Shown one piece after another: positions 41,871 to 50,681 of a stretch of DNA of 64,000 nucleotides; the first letter of the stretch is position 1; each line of letters begins with the position of its first letter. Where the stretch lies: the NCBI GenBank assembly GCA_046484325.1, contig JAWOJB010000024.1:1-64000 (forward strand), written 5' to 3'. Below the pieces are notes generated by a model. That model had not been told where the DNA came from. It ran no database searches and worked only from the letters and a program-made list of their open reading frames with translations. The position numbers and the translations under genes are program-made. The DNA comes from JAWOJB01 sp046484325. Lineage in GTDB: Bacteria; Actinomycetota; Acidimicrobiia; Spongiisociales; ZC4RG35.

Positions 41871-42776
41871 TCACGCCCGGAGGAAGTCCTCGATCCCCGC
41901 TGCGATCTCCTCGGCGTGGGTCCAGGGTGCCTCGTGGAGGGCCCCCACGAGCTCGAGCACCCGTACGTCCGGCAGCCGGGAGGCGAGGTCGTACTGCCAG
42001 CGCGGGTCGGCGAGCTGGTCGGCGGTGGGGATCACGACCAGGGCGGGGATGGCGACCTGGCCGATCCACGGCGTGGAGTCGAAGCGGAGCAGCGCGAAGG
42101 TGGCGGCCGCCCCGGCCTCCGGGTCCCGCCGGTGGGTCTCCTCCCACAGCCAGCGGGCGTGGCGGCGGTCGACGGCACCCACCCCCAGCAGGTAGGCGGC
42201 GCGCGCCTCGGCGTTGCCGATCCCGGTGATCCGCTCCCAGGACCGGATCACCCAGGCGGCGATGGCGCGCGTGAGGCGATGGAACGGTGGATGGTGGGCG
42301 AAGGTGGCCACCAGGATGAGGCGGTCGACCACCCCGGGGTGGCGGTAGGCGAGGGCCTGGGCGATGGCGCCGCCCATCGAGTAACCGACGACCGCACCGC
42401 GGCCCACCCCGACCGCGGCCATGATCCCCGCGATGTCGTCGGCGATGTCCTCGACCTCGAACCGGGCGACGGTCTTCGGCGACAGGCCGTGGCTCCGGTG
42501 GTCGAGGGTGATCACCCGGTGACCCTCGGCGAGGAGCGGCGCCACCCGGTACCACTCGGCGAGAGAGGAGCCTCCCAGGCCGTGGATGAGGACGACGGGC
42601 GTGCCATCGGGGTTGCCGAACTCCCGTACGAGGAACTCGCTGTCGCCCACGAACACGGTCCGACCCGGGATGCGCCAGGGATGCTCCTGGGGCGAGCGGA
42701 AGCGGGGGGTGATGATCGGCCCGAGGACCCGCCAGGCGAGGAGCAGTCCGATCAGGACGCGCAGCCGCCGGATCAC
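41871..42776 (-). CDS. alpha/beta hydrolase
   Basis: 301 residues from a GTG overlapping the ferredoxin gene's stop (GTGA). An N-terminal hydrophobic helix (VLIGLLLAWRVLGPII) may anchor it. Oxyanion motif VLIHGLGGSSLAEW near residue 60, nucleophile GYSMGGAIAQALA near residue 131, acid near VVIPTADQLADP and catalytic His in LVGALHEAPWTH. Complete triad; substrate unknown. Cotranscribed with selD and the ferredoxin gene. Confidence 0.82.
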   Translation of the reverse strand: MIRRLRVLIGLLLAWRVLGPIITPRFRSPQEHPWRIPGRTVFVGDSEFLVREFGNPDGTPVVLIHGLGGSSLAEWYRVAPLLAEGHRVITLDHRSHGLSPKTVARFEVEDIADDIAGIMAAVGVGRGAVVGYSMGGAIAQALAYRHPGVVDRLILVATFAHHPPFHRLTRAIAAWVIRSWERITGIGNAEARAAYLLGVGAVDRRHARWLWEETHRRDPEAGAAATFALLRFDSTPWIGQVAIPALVVIPTADQLADPRWQYDLASRLPDVRVLELVGALHEAPWTHAEEIAAGIEDFLRA

Positions 42777-43204
42777 GGAGTACCCCGCAGCGGGGCCACG
42801 GCGAAGGCGTGCTCGGCGACCGGCCGGCCGCCGAGCAGGTGCTCGTCGACGATCCGGTCGACCACCTCGACGGTGACGCCGCGGTACCAGACACCCTCCG
42901 GGTAGACCACGGCGATCGGTCCCTGCTCGCAGATGCGCAGGCAGTCGGCCTTGGTTCGGAGGACACGTCCGGCGCCGGGGCCGGTGGCGACGGGCTCGGC
43001 GGAGGGATCGTCCTTCCAGGCCGGAGGAGCCGAGGCCAGCCCGAGCTCTTTCAGGCGGCGCTTGAGGTGCCTCCACACGACGGTCGACTCCTCCCGGGTG
43101 GAGCAACGGGGGGTAGTCTGTTCGGCACAGAGGAAGATGTGCCGCTCGACGGTGCCGATGGAGAGGGCCTCGGCGATCGCAACGAGGCGTTCGTCCCGGT
43201 CCAT
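42773..43204 (-). CDS. thioredoxin-like [2Fe-2S] ferredoxin
   Basis: 143 residues. HIFLCAEQTTPRCS (residues ~22-35) and RTKADCLRICEQGPIAVVYP (~88-107) provide the four cysteines of the thioredoxin-fold 2Fe-2S family, followed by WYRGVTVEVVDRIVDEHLLGG. Electron carrier whose partner is unknown. It starts 11 nt after the selD stop, so it belongs to the selD operon. Confidence 0.87.
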   Translation of the reverse strand: MDRDERLVAIAEALSIGTVERHIFLCAEQTTPRCSTREESTVVWRHLKRRLKELGLASAPPAWKDDPSAEPVATGPGAGRVLRTKADCLRICEQGPIAVVYPEGVWYRGVTVEVVDRIVDEHLLGGRPVAEHAFAVAPLRGTP

Positions 43205-43215
43205 GGGGCTGGACG

Positions 43216-44259
43216 CTAGCGCTCCGGGGCCCGGCCCCGGTCGAGACGGATCCGCCCCTGGGGCCCGTCGACGATTCGGCCGATCTCGAAAAACCCCGGG
43301 AGCGCGAGGAGCGACTCGAGCCCGTCGGCCGGCACGGCGATGAGCAGCCCACCGCTGGTCTGGGCATCGGCCAGAAGCCGGCGATCCCGTTCGCTCCCGC
43401 CGGACAGGTACGGGGACACCGCGACCAGGTTGCGCGAACTCCCCCCCGGGTAGTGGCCGGCGTCCAGAAGCTCGGGGGCGCCCGGGAGGACGGGGACGGA
43501 GGCGACGTCGACCACGGCCGAGACCCCGGAGGCCGACAGCATCTCGCGCAGGTGGCCGAGCAGGCCGTACCCGGTGACGTCGGTCGCTGCGCCTGCCCCC
43601 GCCGCGAGCATGGCCCCGGCGGCACCATCGTTGAGGGCGACCATGGAGTCGACCGCCGCGGCCAGCACGTCGTCCGGGCACGCTCCTCGCTTCAGGGCGG
43701 TGGTGATGATGCCGGTGCCGATCGGCTTGGTGAGCACGAGCACATGACCGGGCCGGGCCCCGGCGTTGGTGACCACCTGGTCGGGATCGACCAGGCCGGT
43801 GACGGCGAACCCGTACTTGGGCTCCGGGTCGTCGATCGAATGGCCGCCGACGACGGTGCAGCCGGCCAGGGCCATGACGTCCGCGCCGCCCAGCACGACC
43901 CGCTCGAGCAGCTCGAACGGCAGAGCATCACGAGGCCACCCGACCAACTGGAGAGCGCTCAGCGGTGTGCCCCCCATGGCATACACGTCCGAGAGGGCGT
44001 TGGCGGCGGCGATCCGGCCCCAGTCGTAGGCGTCGTCGACCACCGGGGTGAAGAAGTCCACTGTCTGCACGAGGGCGCGTCCATCCCCCAGCCGCACGAC
44101 GCCCGCGTCGTCGGCCGTTGCAAACCCCACGATCAGGTCGGGGGATACGGTCGCCGGATGCTCGTGCAAGGGGCGCAGGACCTGCGCCAGCTCGGCCGGG
44201 CCGAGCTTGCACGCTCAACCGGCGCCGTGGCTGTACCTGGTGAGCCGGTGGTCGGTCAT
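43216..44259 (-). CDS. selD: selenide, water dikinase with in-frame UGA selenocysteine
   Basis: 347 residues if UGA at 44217-44215 is read as Sec. ATG at 44259 gives MTDHRLTRYSHGAGU then ACKLGPAELAQVL, which matches the SelD N-terminus: Sec15 replaces the catalytic Cys (E. coli Cys17) and the second Cys (Cys17 here, E. coli Cys19) is kept. Downstream motifs are intact: VDFFTPVVDDAYDWGRIAAA, NALSDVYAMGGTPLSALQ, GGHSIDDPEPKYG, TDVTGYGLLGHLREM and DAQTSGGLL. Makes selenophosphate from selenide and ATP. Ordinary gene callers would start at an internal codon after the UGA and lose the active site. Other selenium genes are not in this window. Confidence 0.9.
44172..44217 (-). promoter_or_regulatory. 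candidate bacterial SECIS element of selD
   Basis: Starting 7 nt after the UGA, AGCTCGGC / GCCGAGCT forms an 8-bp stem with a CCG apical loop (44207-44189), at the distance expected for SelB recognition and with a loop guanine. A second perfect hairpin GGCGCAGG / CCTGCGCC (44188-44172 region) follows at once. Confidence 0.6.
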
Positions 44260-44457
44260 CTCGGGCACGCTACCGGTGCGCCGTCACCTGGGCAGACCCT
44301 CGCCGACGACCATGTCGAAGTCAGCGCGGTCCCCATCGCCCCGGGCCGGCGTAGGGCACGTAGTCGGGGAGGTCGACCACCAGTCGCAAGTCCCGACCGT
44401 GCCACAGGGATGGGAGTTCCGGCCGGGGCCGAAGGTGGCCTATCCTCTTGGCCTCCC
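44260..44457. other. 198-nt intergenic region between selD and greA
   Basis: Divergent gap. I looked for a selC tRNA or a small gene and found no cloverleaf and no frame with a credible start. The only clear signal is the TATCCT before greA. Confidence 0.4.
44441..44446 (+). promoter_or_regulatory. candidate -10 element of greA
   Basis: TATCCT 11 nt upstream of the ATG, with a weak -35-like TTCCGG 18 bp further up (44417-44422). Confidence 0.35.
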
Positions 44458-44934
44458 ATGTCCGAGCACCCCACCTTCCTCACCCCGGAGGCGCACGCCA
44501 AGCTTCGGGACGAGCTGGACCATCTCAAGACCGAGGGCCGGGCCCACATCGAGGAGCGGATCGCCGAGGCCCGCTCGCACGGCGACATTCGCGAGAACGC
44601 CGACTACGACGCGGCCAAGAACGAGCAGGGCATGATGGAGGCGAGGATCCGCCAGCTCGAACACCTGCTGGGCACGGCCGTGGTTGGTGAGGCCGAGCAC
44701 TCCGACGAGGTCGTGGTCGGCTCGGTGGTCACCGTCAGCGATTCGGACGGCGACGAGCTCCGGTACTTCGTCGCCCCCGCCGAGAATCGTGCACCCGGCT
44801 ACCTGCTGGCGTCCCCCTCCAGCCCGCTCGGGCAGGCCCTGCTCGGCGCCAAGCCCGGGGAGGACGTGACCTATCGGGCACCGGGCGGCGACTTCACCGT
44901 GACCGTTGTCTCGGTGGAGCCGTTCCGCGCCTGA
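44458..44934 (+). CDS. greA: transcription elongation factor GreA
   Basis: 158 residues. N-terminal coiled-coil (FLTPEAHAKLRDELDHLKTE) with the acidic tip motif GDIRENADYDAAKNEQ near residues 42-57, which carries the Asp/Glu pair that stimulates RNA cleavage by RNA polymerase, and a C-terminal FKBP-like domain ending SVEPFRA. Length typical. Rescues backtracked RNA polymerase. Confidence 0.95.
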   Translation: MSEHPTFLTPEAHAKLRDELDHLKTEGRAHIEERIAEARSHGDIRENADYDAAKNEQGMMEARIRQLEHLLGTAVVGEAEHSDEVVVGSVVTVSDSDGDELRYFVAPAENRAPGYLLASPSSPLGQALLGAKPGEDVTYRAPGGDFTVTVVSVEPFRA

Positions 44935-44942
44935 GCGTCCGG

Positions 44943-44948
44943 TAGCCT
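44943..44948 (+). promoter_or_regulatory. candidate -10 element of mgtE
   Basis: TAGCCT 11 nt upstream of the ATG in the 25-nt greA-mgtE gap. It suggests mgtE can be expressed apart from greA. Confidence 0.35.
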
Positions 44949-44959
44949 CGGTCGCACCC

Positions 44960-46366
44960 ATGAAGCTGCGACTGCTGAGCCCACGCGACCTGGCGCGAAC
45001 GCTCCGCGCCATGGCCACCCGCAGCCCCGACGAGGTCGAGGAGTACCTCGACCGTCACACCGAGGAGTGGTCGGCGCTCGCCGAGTCGATGCCCGGCGAG
45101 GCGGCCGACATCCTCGAGGCACTGAGCGAGGAGGCGGCGGGAGAGCTGATCGGTGAGCTCGACGTGGAGGAGGCCGTCGAGATCCTCGAAGAGCTCCGCC
45201 CGCGGCTGGCCGCCGGCGTCCTGGAGGAGCTCGCTCGCGACGAGGCCGCCGGGCTGCTGTCGGAGATGGAGCCCGAGGAGGCGGCCGACATCCTCGTGGA
45301 GATCGAGGACGACGAGGCCGTGGCCTCCCTCCTGGATCTGATGGAGGAGGGGGCGTCGGCCGCCACCCGACGGCTGCTCGCCTACGCGCCGGACTCGGCG
45401 GGCGGCCTCATGACCACCGAGGTCGCCGTCCTCCCGGTCGGTCTCACGGCCGGCGAGGCGATCGAGCGGATCCGGAGTCTCCACGAGGAGCTCGAGGATC
45501 TCTTCTACGTCTACGTGGTCGACACCGACGATCGCCTGCTGGGAGTCCTCTCATTCCGCGACCTCGTGTTCGTGCGCCCCGGGGTGGGCCTCGGTGAGGC
45601 GATGGTCCCCGACCCGGTGACCGTCCGTCTCGACACCGACCGCGAGGAGGTCGCCGACCTCATCCAGCGCTACCACCTCTTCGGGGTCCCGGTGGTCGAC
45701 GATGACCACCGGCTGCTCGGCATGGTCACCCAGGAGTCGGTGATCGAGGCGGTGCAGGAGGAGGCGGTCGAGGACTTCGTCGCCGCGGTGGGAGCGGGTG
45801 CCGAAGAGACGGTCCACACGGGAATCCGGCGCTCGGTGAGGATGCGGCTGCCGTGGCTGCTGGTCAACCTCGCCCTTGCGCTGGTCGTGGCCCTCGTCAT
45901 CGAGCAGCAGACGGGGGTGATCTCGCGCGAGCCGGTGCTGGCCGCTTTCATGCCGGTCGTTGCGTTGCTCGGGGGGAGCGGGGGATCACAGAGCCTGGCT
46001 GTCGTGATCCGCAGCCTGGCCACGGGCGACATGCCGGCGTCCCGAACCTGGGAGGTGATCGGGCGGCAGTCGGTGGTAGGGGTGGTGGAGGGGGCGGTGC
46101 TGTCGGTGGCGGCGGCCGCCCTTGCGCACACTCTCCTGCGGGCGGGGGTGTTCGCCTCGAACTCGCCTCCGCTGGAGGTGGCGGTGGTGGTGGGTGTGGG
46201 TGTGCTCGCCAGCCTCAGCGTGGCGACGCTGGTGGGCACGGCCATTCCCCTCGGTCTCCGGAGGCTGGGGGCCGATCCGGCCCTGGCGTCGAGCATCTTC
46301 CTGACCCTCATCACCGACGTGGTCGGGTTCGGCGGTTTCCTGCTGGTGGGTGCCACCTTCCTGTGA
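44960..46366 (+). CDS. mgtE: magnesium transporter MgtE
   Basis: 468 residues. MgtE N-domain of acidic helical repeats (EAADILEALSEEAAGELIGE at ~40-60), paired CBS domains from ~140 to ~260 (AGGLMTTEVAVLPVGLTAGE; HLFGVPVVDDDHRLLGMVTQ), then five membrane helices with RMRLPWLLVNLALALVVALV, MPVVALLGGSGGSQS and TLITDVVGFGGFLLVG. Mg2+-gated channel-like importer. All domains are present. Confidence 0.93.
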   Translation: MKLRLLSPRDLARTLRAMATRSPDEVEEYLDRHTEEWSALAESMPGEAADILEALSEEAAGELIGELDVEEAVEILEELRPRLAAGVLEELARDEAAGLLSEMEPEEAADILVEIEDDEAVASLLDLMEEGASAATRRLLAYAPDSAGGLMTTEVAVLPVGLTAGEAIERIRSLHEELEDLFYVYVVDTDDRLLGVLSFRDLVFVRPGVGLGEAMVPDPVTVRLDTDREEVADLIQRYHLFGVPVVDDDHRLLGMVTQESVIEAVQEEAVEDFVAAVGAGAEETVHTGIRRSVRMRLPWLLVNLALALVVALVIEQQTGVISREPVLAAFMPVVALLGGSGGSQSLAVVIRSLATGDMPASRTWEVIGRQSVVGVVEGAVLSVAAAALAHTLLRAGVFASNSPPLEVAVVVGVGVLASLSVATLVGTAIPLGLRRLGADPALASSIFLTLITDVVGFGGFLLVGATFL

Positions 46367-46369
46367 GGC

Positions 46370-46864
46370 TCACGAGCCGATGAGGAACTCCCCGGAGTCG
46401 GCGAATGGCCCCTGGAACCTGATGACCGAAGCCTCGACGAGGCTCACGAGCCAGTGCGTCTCGAGTGCCTGCTCGTCCTCCGCCGTCCGCTCGGCCTCCT
46501 CGGTGAGCAGGGCATCGGCCCCGGAGGCATCGTCGAAGACGTGCAGCTCCCAGAGCCCCGGCGTCGCCTCGTAGAGGTCGCGGACGAAGCCCTCGAGATC
46601 GGTGTCGGTGTAGCCGCCGGGGGGAACCACCACATACAGGGTCTCGCCGTCGGAGCTCGAGCTCCGGGCCACGATCTCGTACTCCGTCACCGGCTGTCCC
46701 GCCAGGGTCGTGGTCGTGTCGGCGCCGGAGGTCGTGGTCGTACCGCCGGCGGCGGTCGTGGTGGTCTCGGAGGGGACCGTGGTGGTCAGCTCGGGTTCGG
46801 CCGCGCGGTTGCAGGCGGCGAGGGCGAGGGCGACGAGGACGACGAGGGCGATGCGACGGGTCAT
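46370..46864 (-). CDS. putative lipoprotein with Thr-rich linker
   Basis: 164 residues with AGGAG 6 nt before the ATG. Signal peptide ends with the lipobox LALAAC (Cys18). Residues ~25-55 are a Thr/Ser/Gly spacer (ETTTTAAGGTTTTSGADTTT). The rest is a small acidic domain (SSDGETLYVVVPPGGYTDTD; LYEATPGLWELHVFDD) with no known family. Likely a surface lipoprotein. It converges on mgtE with 3 nt between. Confidence 0.75.
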   Translation of the reverse strand: MTRRIALVVLVALALAACNRAAEPELTTTVPSETTTTAAGGTTTTSGADTTTTLAGQPVTEYEIVARSSSSDGETLYVVVPPGGYTDTDLEGFVRDLYEATPGLWELHVFDDASGADALLTEEAERTAEDEQALETHWLVSLVEASVIRFQGPFADSGEFLIGS

Positions 46865-46929
46865 GGGTGGCTCCTGGCGTTCGGAGAGTTGGGACACATT
46901 CCCCCTTCCCCCGCCTGCCGTCGACGGGG

Positions 46930-46935
46930 TAGCCT
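46930..46935 (+). promoter_or_regulatory. candidate -10 element of the M23 gene
   Basis: TAGCCT exactly 7 nt upstream of the ATG, the spacing expected for a leaderless transcript. Confidence 0.4.
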
Positions 46936-46942
46936 GAATGGC

Positions 46943-48208
46943 ATGCCGGGGAGGGTAGTGGCGGCGGCGTGGTTGTCGATGGCCGTGCTCTTCCTGGCGT
47001 CCGTCCCTGCCACGGCCACCACCGAGTCGACGAAACCTCCGGCGCCGACGAGGTGCCCGCCGGTCACGCTCGCCGACCTCTTCCCGACCCCCGCTCCTCC
47101 CGAGGACTTCGAGGCGGACGCAGAGACGGACGCGGAGGTGGAGGAGCCGGTGGCCCCCGACGACGGCACGCCGGCGGAGCCACCGCCACCGCCCTGCACC
47201 CCGTTCGTCTACCGGATGCTCTTCCCGCTCATCTCGTTCGGAGGCGGCGGGTGGTCGCCGTTCGGCGCACCTCGGGATGGCGGCGCCCGGGCCCATACCG
47301 GGGTCGACCTGCCGGCTCCGAAGCTGGTGCCCGTGGTCGCCGTCGCCGACGGCATGATCGACTGGATCTCCCGGGACGAGACCCGGCGGGCCGGACAGGC
47401 GGTCGGAGTCCGGCATGTCGACGGGTGGCGCTCGATCTACGTGCATCTGAACAACGACACCGCCGGCACGAACGACGGCGCCGGGAACGGGATCCGGCCC
47501 GGCCTGGAGGTGGGAAGCCAGGTCGTGGCCGGCCAGGTCATCGGCTGGGTCGGCAACAGCGGCAACGCCGAGCCGGGCGATCCGCACCTCCACTTCGAGC
47601 TGCGGACGCCGGGCAACGTGGCCGTCGACGCGCTGGCAAGCCTGCGGGCGGCGCTGCGGACGCCCCACCCGCTCCTGGGGTCGATCGAGCAACCGTTCTC
47701 GGGGGCCTACATCGACGACGACGGCCACGCTCTCGAGCACCTGTTCGACCTGGCGGTGAGCATCGGGCTCGACCTCGCCTGCGACGACTTCGGGCTGCAG
47801 GTCTGTCCCGACGAAATCGTGACCGGCACCGACGCCGTGAGATGGCTGTCGAACCGGTCCGACTCCGACCCCGAGGGAATCCTGCCCGCCTACCGAGTCC
47901 CCGAGGCGCCGCCGGTGGTCACCCCCGAGGCGGTGGCGGAGGCGAAGGACCCCGGATGCGGCATCCTCCGGTTCTGCTCGGACGAGCCGCTCACCCGGGC
48001 CGAGGCGGCGGCACTGGTGGCTGCGGTCTCGGGGGGCGATCGGTGGCCTTCGGCCGCCTACCTCGCCCTCCACGACCTGGGGCGCCTCGATACCTGCATC
48101 CCGGGCGTCGACGTCGGCAACCAGCCGATCAGCCGGGCGGGGTTCCTCGTGATGCTGCTCCGCTGGGAGGGCTACGTCACCTCGCCGCCCTGCTCGCTCG
48201 TCTCCTGA
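46943..48208 (+). CDS. secreted M23 (LytM-type) peptidase-domain protein
   Basis: 421 residues. Signal peptide (VVAAAWLSMAVLFLASVPAT, cleavage near ATA-TTE), an acidic/Pro-rich linker, then an M23 fold at ~110-225: HTGVDLPAPKLVPVVAVADG (HxxxD Zn ligands) and the HLHFELR (HxH) motif near residue 214. The C-terminal ~170 residues contain SLH-like pieces (LTRAEAAALVAAVSGG). Predicted cell-wall endopeptidase or regulator of one. Its last 37 nt overlap the convergent aminotransferase gene. Confidence 0.85.
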   Translation: MPGRVVAAAWLSMAVLFLASVPATATTESTKPPAPTRCPPVTLADLFPTPAPPEDFEADAETDAEVEEPVAPDDGTPAEPPPPPCTPFVYRMLFPLISFGGGGWSPFGAPRDGGARAHTGVDLPAPKLVPVVAVADGMIDWISRDETRRAGQAVGVRHVDGWRSIYVHLNNDTAGTNDGAGNGIRPGLEVGSQVVAGQVIGWVGNSGNAEPGDPHLHFELRTPGNVAVDALASLRAALRTPHPLLGSIEQPFSGAYIDDDGHALEHLFDLAVSIGLDLACDDFGLQVCPDEIVTGTDAVRWLSNRSDSDPEGILPAYRVPEAPPVVTPEAVAEAKDPGCGILRFCSDEPLTRAEAAALVAAVSGGDRWPSAAYLALHDLGRLDTCIPGVDVGNQPISRAGFLVMLLRWEGYVTSPPCSLVS

Positions 48209-49002
48209 GCCACCCTCGCGTCGAAGGCTTCGCGAAGCGAGGCCGTGACCGGGCCGACCGGCCAGGTCCGCGCCCCGACTGCCACCACCGGGGCCACCTC
48301 TTTGACGGTCGACAGGCACAGGACCTCGTCGGCGGCTTCGAGCCGGTCCGGGCCGAACCTCCCTTCGACGGTGGTGATGCCGAGGCCGGCGGCCAGCTCG
48401 AGCACGACGCGACGCGTGATGGAGTCGAGCACGTGCAGGTCGAGGCCCGGTGTCTCCACGACCCCGTCGCAGACCCAGGCCACCGAGAACGTCGGACCCT
48501 CGAGGAGCGTCCCGTTGTCGGCCACCAGCAGCGCATCGTCGAAGCCGGCGGCAAGCGCCTCCCGCCGAGCCGACATGTTCGGTGCATATGAGATCGTCTT
48601 CGCCCCGGCCAGCGCCCACGGCCGTCCGGCCGGGTGCCACGGGGCCGGGACCGGGAACAGGCGCACCTCCGGGGGCGACTCCGGGACCGGATGGTGGAGG
48701 ATGAGGCACCGGGATGGGTCCGATCGGCCGGGGACGTCCGAGCCGCGGGTCACGACGACCCGGACGATGCCGTCGCCGCCGGCGGCGGCGGCGGTGCGGA
48801 CCCAGTCCGCCACCCCGTCGGGTGGTCGCAGGTCGAGGGCTGCCGCCGACCGGTGGAGCCGCGCCACGTGGGCGTCGACCGCGAACGCCACCCCCGAATA
48901 GCTGCGGATGGCCTCGAAGCAGCCGTCCCCCCGCAGCACTGCCCCGTCGGCGACCGTGAGGGCGGGCTCAGGCGCCTCCACCCCGTCGATCCAGCACCGC
49001 AT
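48172..49002 (-). CDS. class IV aminotransferase / aminodeoxychorismate lyase-like
   Basis: 276 residues. Fold-type IV PLP enzyme: DGAVLRGDGCFEAIRSYSG near residues 19-37, Schiff-base Lys in LAGAKTISYAPNMSARREA near residue 136, DDALLVADNGTLLEGPTFSV and the phosphate cup LDSITRRVVLELA. The short size suits 4-amino-4-deoxychorismate lyase or a D-amino acid/branched-chain transaminase. Function within the family is undecided. TAGCGT is 6 nt upstream of the ATG. Confidence 0.82.
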   Translation of the reverse strand: MRCWIDGVEAPEPALTVADGAVLRGDGCFEAIRSYSGVAFAVDAHVARLHRSAAALDLRPPDGVADWVRTAAAAGGDGIVRVVVTRGSDVPGRSDPSRCLILHHPVPESPPEVRLFPVPAPWHPAGRPWALAGAKTISYAPNMSARREALAAGFDDALLVADNGTLLEGPTFSVAWVCDGVVETPGLDLHVLDSITRRVVLELAAGLGITTVEGRFGPDRLEAADEVLCLSTVKEVAPVVAVGARTWPVGPVTASLREAFDARVAQETSEQGGEVT

Positions 49003-49022
49003 GGGCCCACGCTACCCGGCGC

Positions 49023-50672
49023 TCACGGGCGGTACCGATTGGTGATCGGGAGCCGCCGATCCTTCCCGAAGGCCTTGGTCGTGATCTTCACGCCGGGCGC
49101 CGACTGCCTGCGCTTGTACTCGTTGCGGTCGACGAGCAGGGCGACTCGGTGCACGAGATCCTGGTCGAAGCCCGCGGCCACGATCTGGTCGACCCCCTGA
49201 TCGTCTTCGATGTACCGCTCGAGCACCTGGTCGAGAAGCTCGTAGGGGGGGAGGGAATCGGAGTCCTTCTGGTTCGGCCGGAGCTCGGCCGACGGCGGCT
49301 TCTCGATGCTGCTCCACGGGATCACCTCACCGTCCCGATTCCGCCACCGGGCCAGGTCGTACACCAGCGTCTTGAACACGTCCTTGAGGACGGCGTAGCC
49401 GCCGACCATGTCGCCGTACAGGGTGGAGTACCCGGCGGCCATCTCGCTCTTGTTCCCGGTGGCAACGACGATCGGGCCATAGGCGTTCGAGATGGCCATC
49501 AGCACCGCCCCGCGCGCCCGTGCCTGGAGGTTCTCCTCGGCGAGTCCGGGCTCCCTCCCCGCGAACACTCCGGCCAGCGTGTCGAGGTAGGCCTGGAAGA
49601 CCCCGTCGATGGATATGAGGTCGAGCCGGATGCCGAGGTGGGAGGCGAGGGCGCGGGCGTCGGCGACCGAGTGATCCGAGCTGTAGCGGGAGGGCATGCC
49701 TACGCCCCACACGTGCTCGGGCCCGAGGGCGTCGACGGCGATCACGGCGGTGAGAGCCGAATCGATGCCGCCCGACAGGCCGATCACGACGTCGCTGAAG
49801 CCGTTCTTGCGCACGTAGTCGCCGAGACCCACGACGAGGGCGCGGTACACCTCCTCGGGTTGATCGAGGAGCGGGGCCACCTCGCCCCCCGTCGCCGCCT
49901 CGCCGGCGAACGGCACGTCGACGACGAAGTGATCCTCTTCGAACTGCGGTGACCGGTGGAGGATGGTCCCGTCGGCGGAGACGACCAGGCTGGCGCCGTC
50001 GAACACCAGCTCGTCCTGCCCGCCGACCAGGTTGAGATAGACGAGCGGAACTCCGGCCGCCCGGGCCCGCTGGGCCAGCATCCGCTCGCGGTCGCTCGCC
50101 TTGCCCCGATGGAACGGGGAGGCATTGATGTTGAGGAGGATCCGGGCCCCGGCCCGCGCCTGGAGCGTGGGCGGCCCGTCCGGCAGCCAGATGTCCTCGC
50201 AGATCGAGACGCCCACGGGAGCCTGGCCGATCGTGAAGATCCGGTCGGGCTCGAGCCCGGCGGCGAAGTACCGGTCCTCGTCGAAGACCCCGTAGTTGGG
50301 GAGCAGCACCTTGTGGTAGACCCCGATCACCTCCCCCCCGGTGATGACCGCGGCGGCGTTGGCGATCGGTCGGGTCACCGCGTCGTCGAACGCCCGGCCA
50401 CCGGCGATGGCCCGGTCGACGAAGCCCACCACCGAGGTGACCCGCCCGCTGCGCCGGGCGAGCCGGCCGACGGTGGCGATCGCCTCGTCGACGAACGACC
50501 GCCGGAGGACCAGGTCTTCCGGCGGGTATCCGGTGACGGCCAGCTCCGGGAGGAGCAGGACGTCGGCCTCGACCTCCTCGGCCCACGCCATCGCCTCGGC
50601 GATGCGCTCCTCGTTCCCGGAGAGATCACCCACCACCAGGTCGAGCTGGGCTCCGGCGACGCGTAGCGGCAT
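49023..50672 (-). CDS. nadE: glutamine-dependent NAD+ synthetase
   Basis: 549 residues. Nitrilase-type glutaminase domain at the N-terminus (LPELAVTGYPPEDLVLR; YHKVLLPNYGVFDEDRYF; GVSICEDIWLPDG supply Glu-Lys-Cys), then an ATP-PPi synthetase domain with the P-loop GLSGGIDSALTAVIAVDALG near residue 292 and NKSEMAAGYSTLYGDMVGGY near residue 402. Makes NAD+ from deamido-NAD+. It is 9 nt downstream of the adenosine deaminase gene, probably in one operon. Confidence 0.94.
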   Translation of the reverse strand: MPLRVAGAQLDLVVGDLSGNEERIAEAMAWAEEVEADVLLLPELAVTGYPPEDLVLRRSFVDEAIATVGRLARRSGRVTSVVGFVDRAIAGGRAFDDAVTRPIANAAAVITGGEVIGVYHKVLLPNYGVFDEDRYFAAGLEPDRIFTIGQAPVGVSICEDIWLPDGPPTLQARAGARILLNINASPFHRGKASDRERMLAQRARAAGVPLVYLNLVGGQDELVFDGASLVVSADGTILHRSPQFEEDHFVVDVPFAGEAATGGEVAPLLDQPEEVYRALVVGLGDYVRKNGFSDVVIGLSGGIDSALTAVIAVDALGPEHVWGVGMPSRYSSDHSVADARALASHLGIRLDLISIDGVFQAYLDTLAGVFAGREPGLAEENLQARARGAVLMAISNAYGPIVVATGNKSEMAAGYSTLYGDMVGGYAVLKDVFKTLVYDLARWRNRDGEVIPWSSIEKPPSAELRPNQKDSDSLPPYELLDQVLERYIEDDQGVDQIVAAGFDQDLVHRVALLVDRNEYKRRQSAPGVKITTKAFGKDRRLPITNRYRP

Positions 50673-50681
50673 GCCGGGAGC

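Noticed and set aside
43216..44169. SelD starting at an internal codon after the UGA
   Set aside because: That version lacks the catalytic segment; the upstream frame through the UGA restores a full-length SelD N-terminus.
44256..44588. Minus-strand frame across the selD-greA gap
   Set aside because: It extends antisense into greA, lacks a start with a ribosome site outside greA and has no known motif. A selC tRNA in the gap was also looked for and not found.
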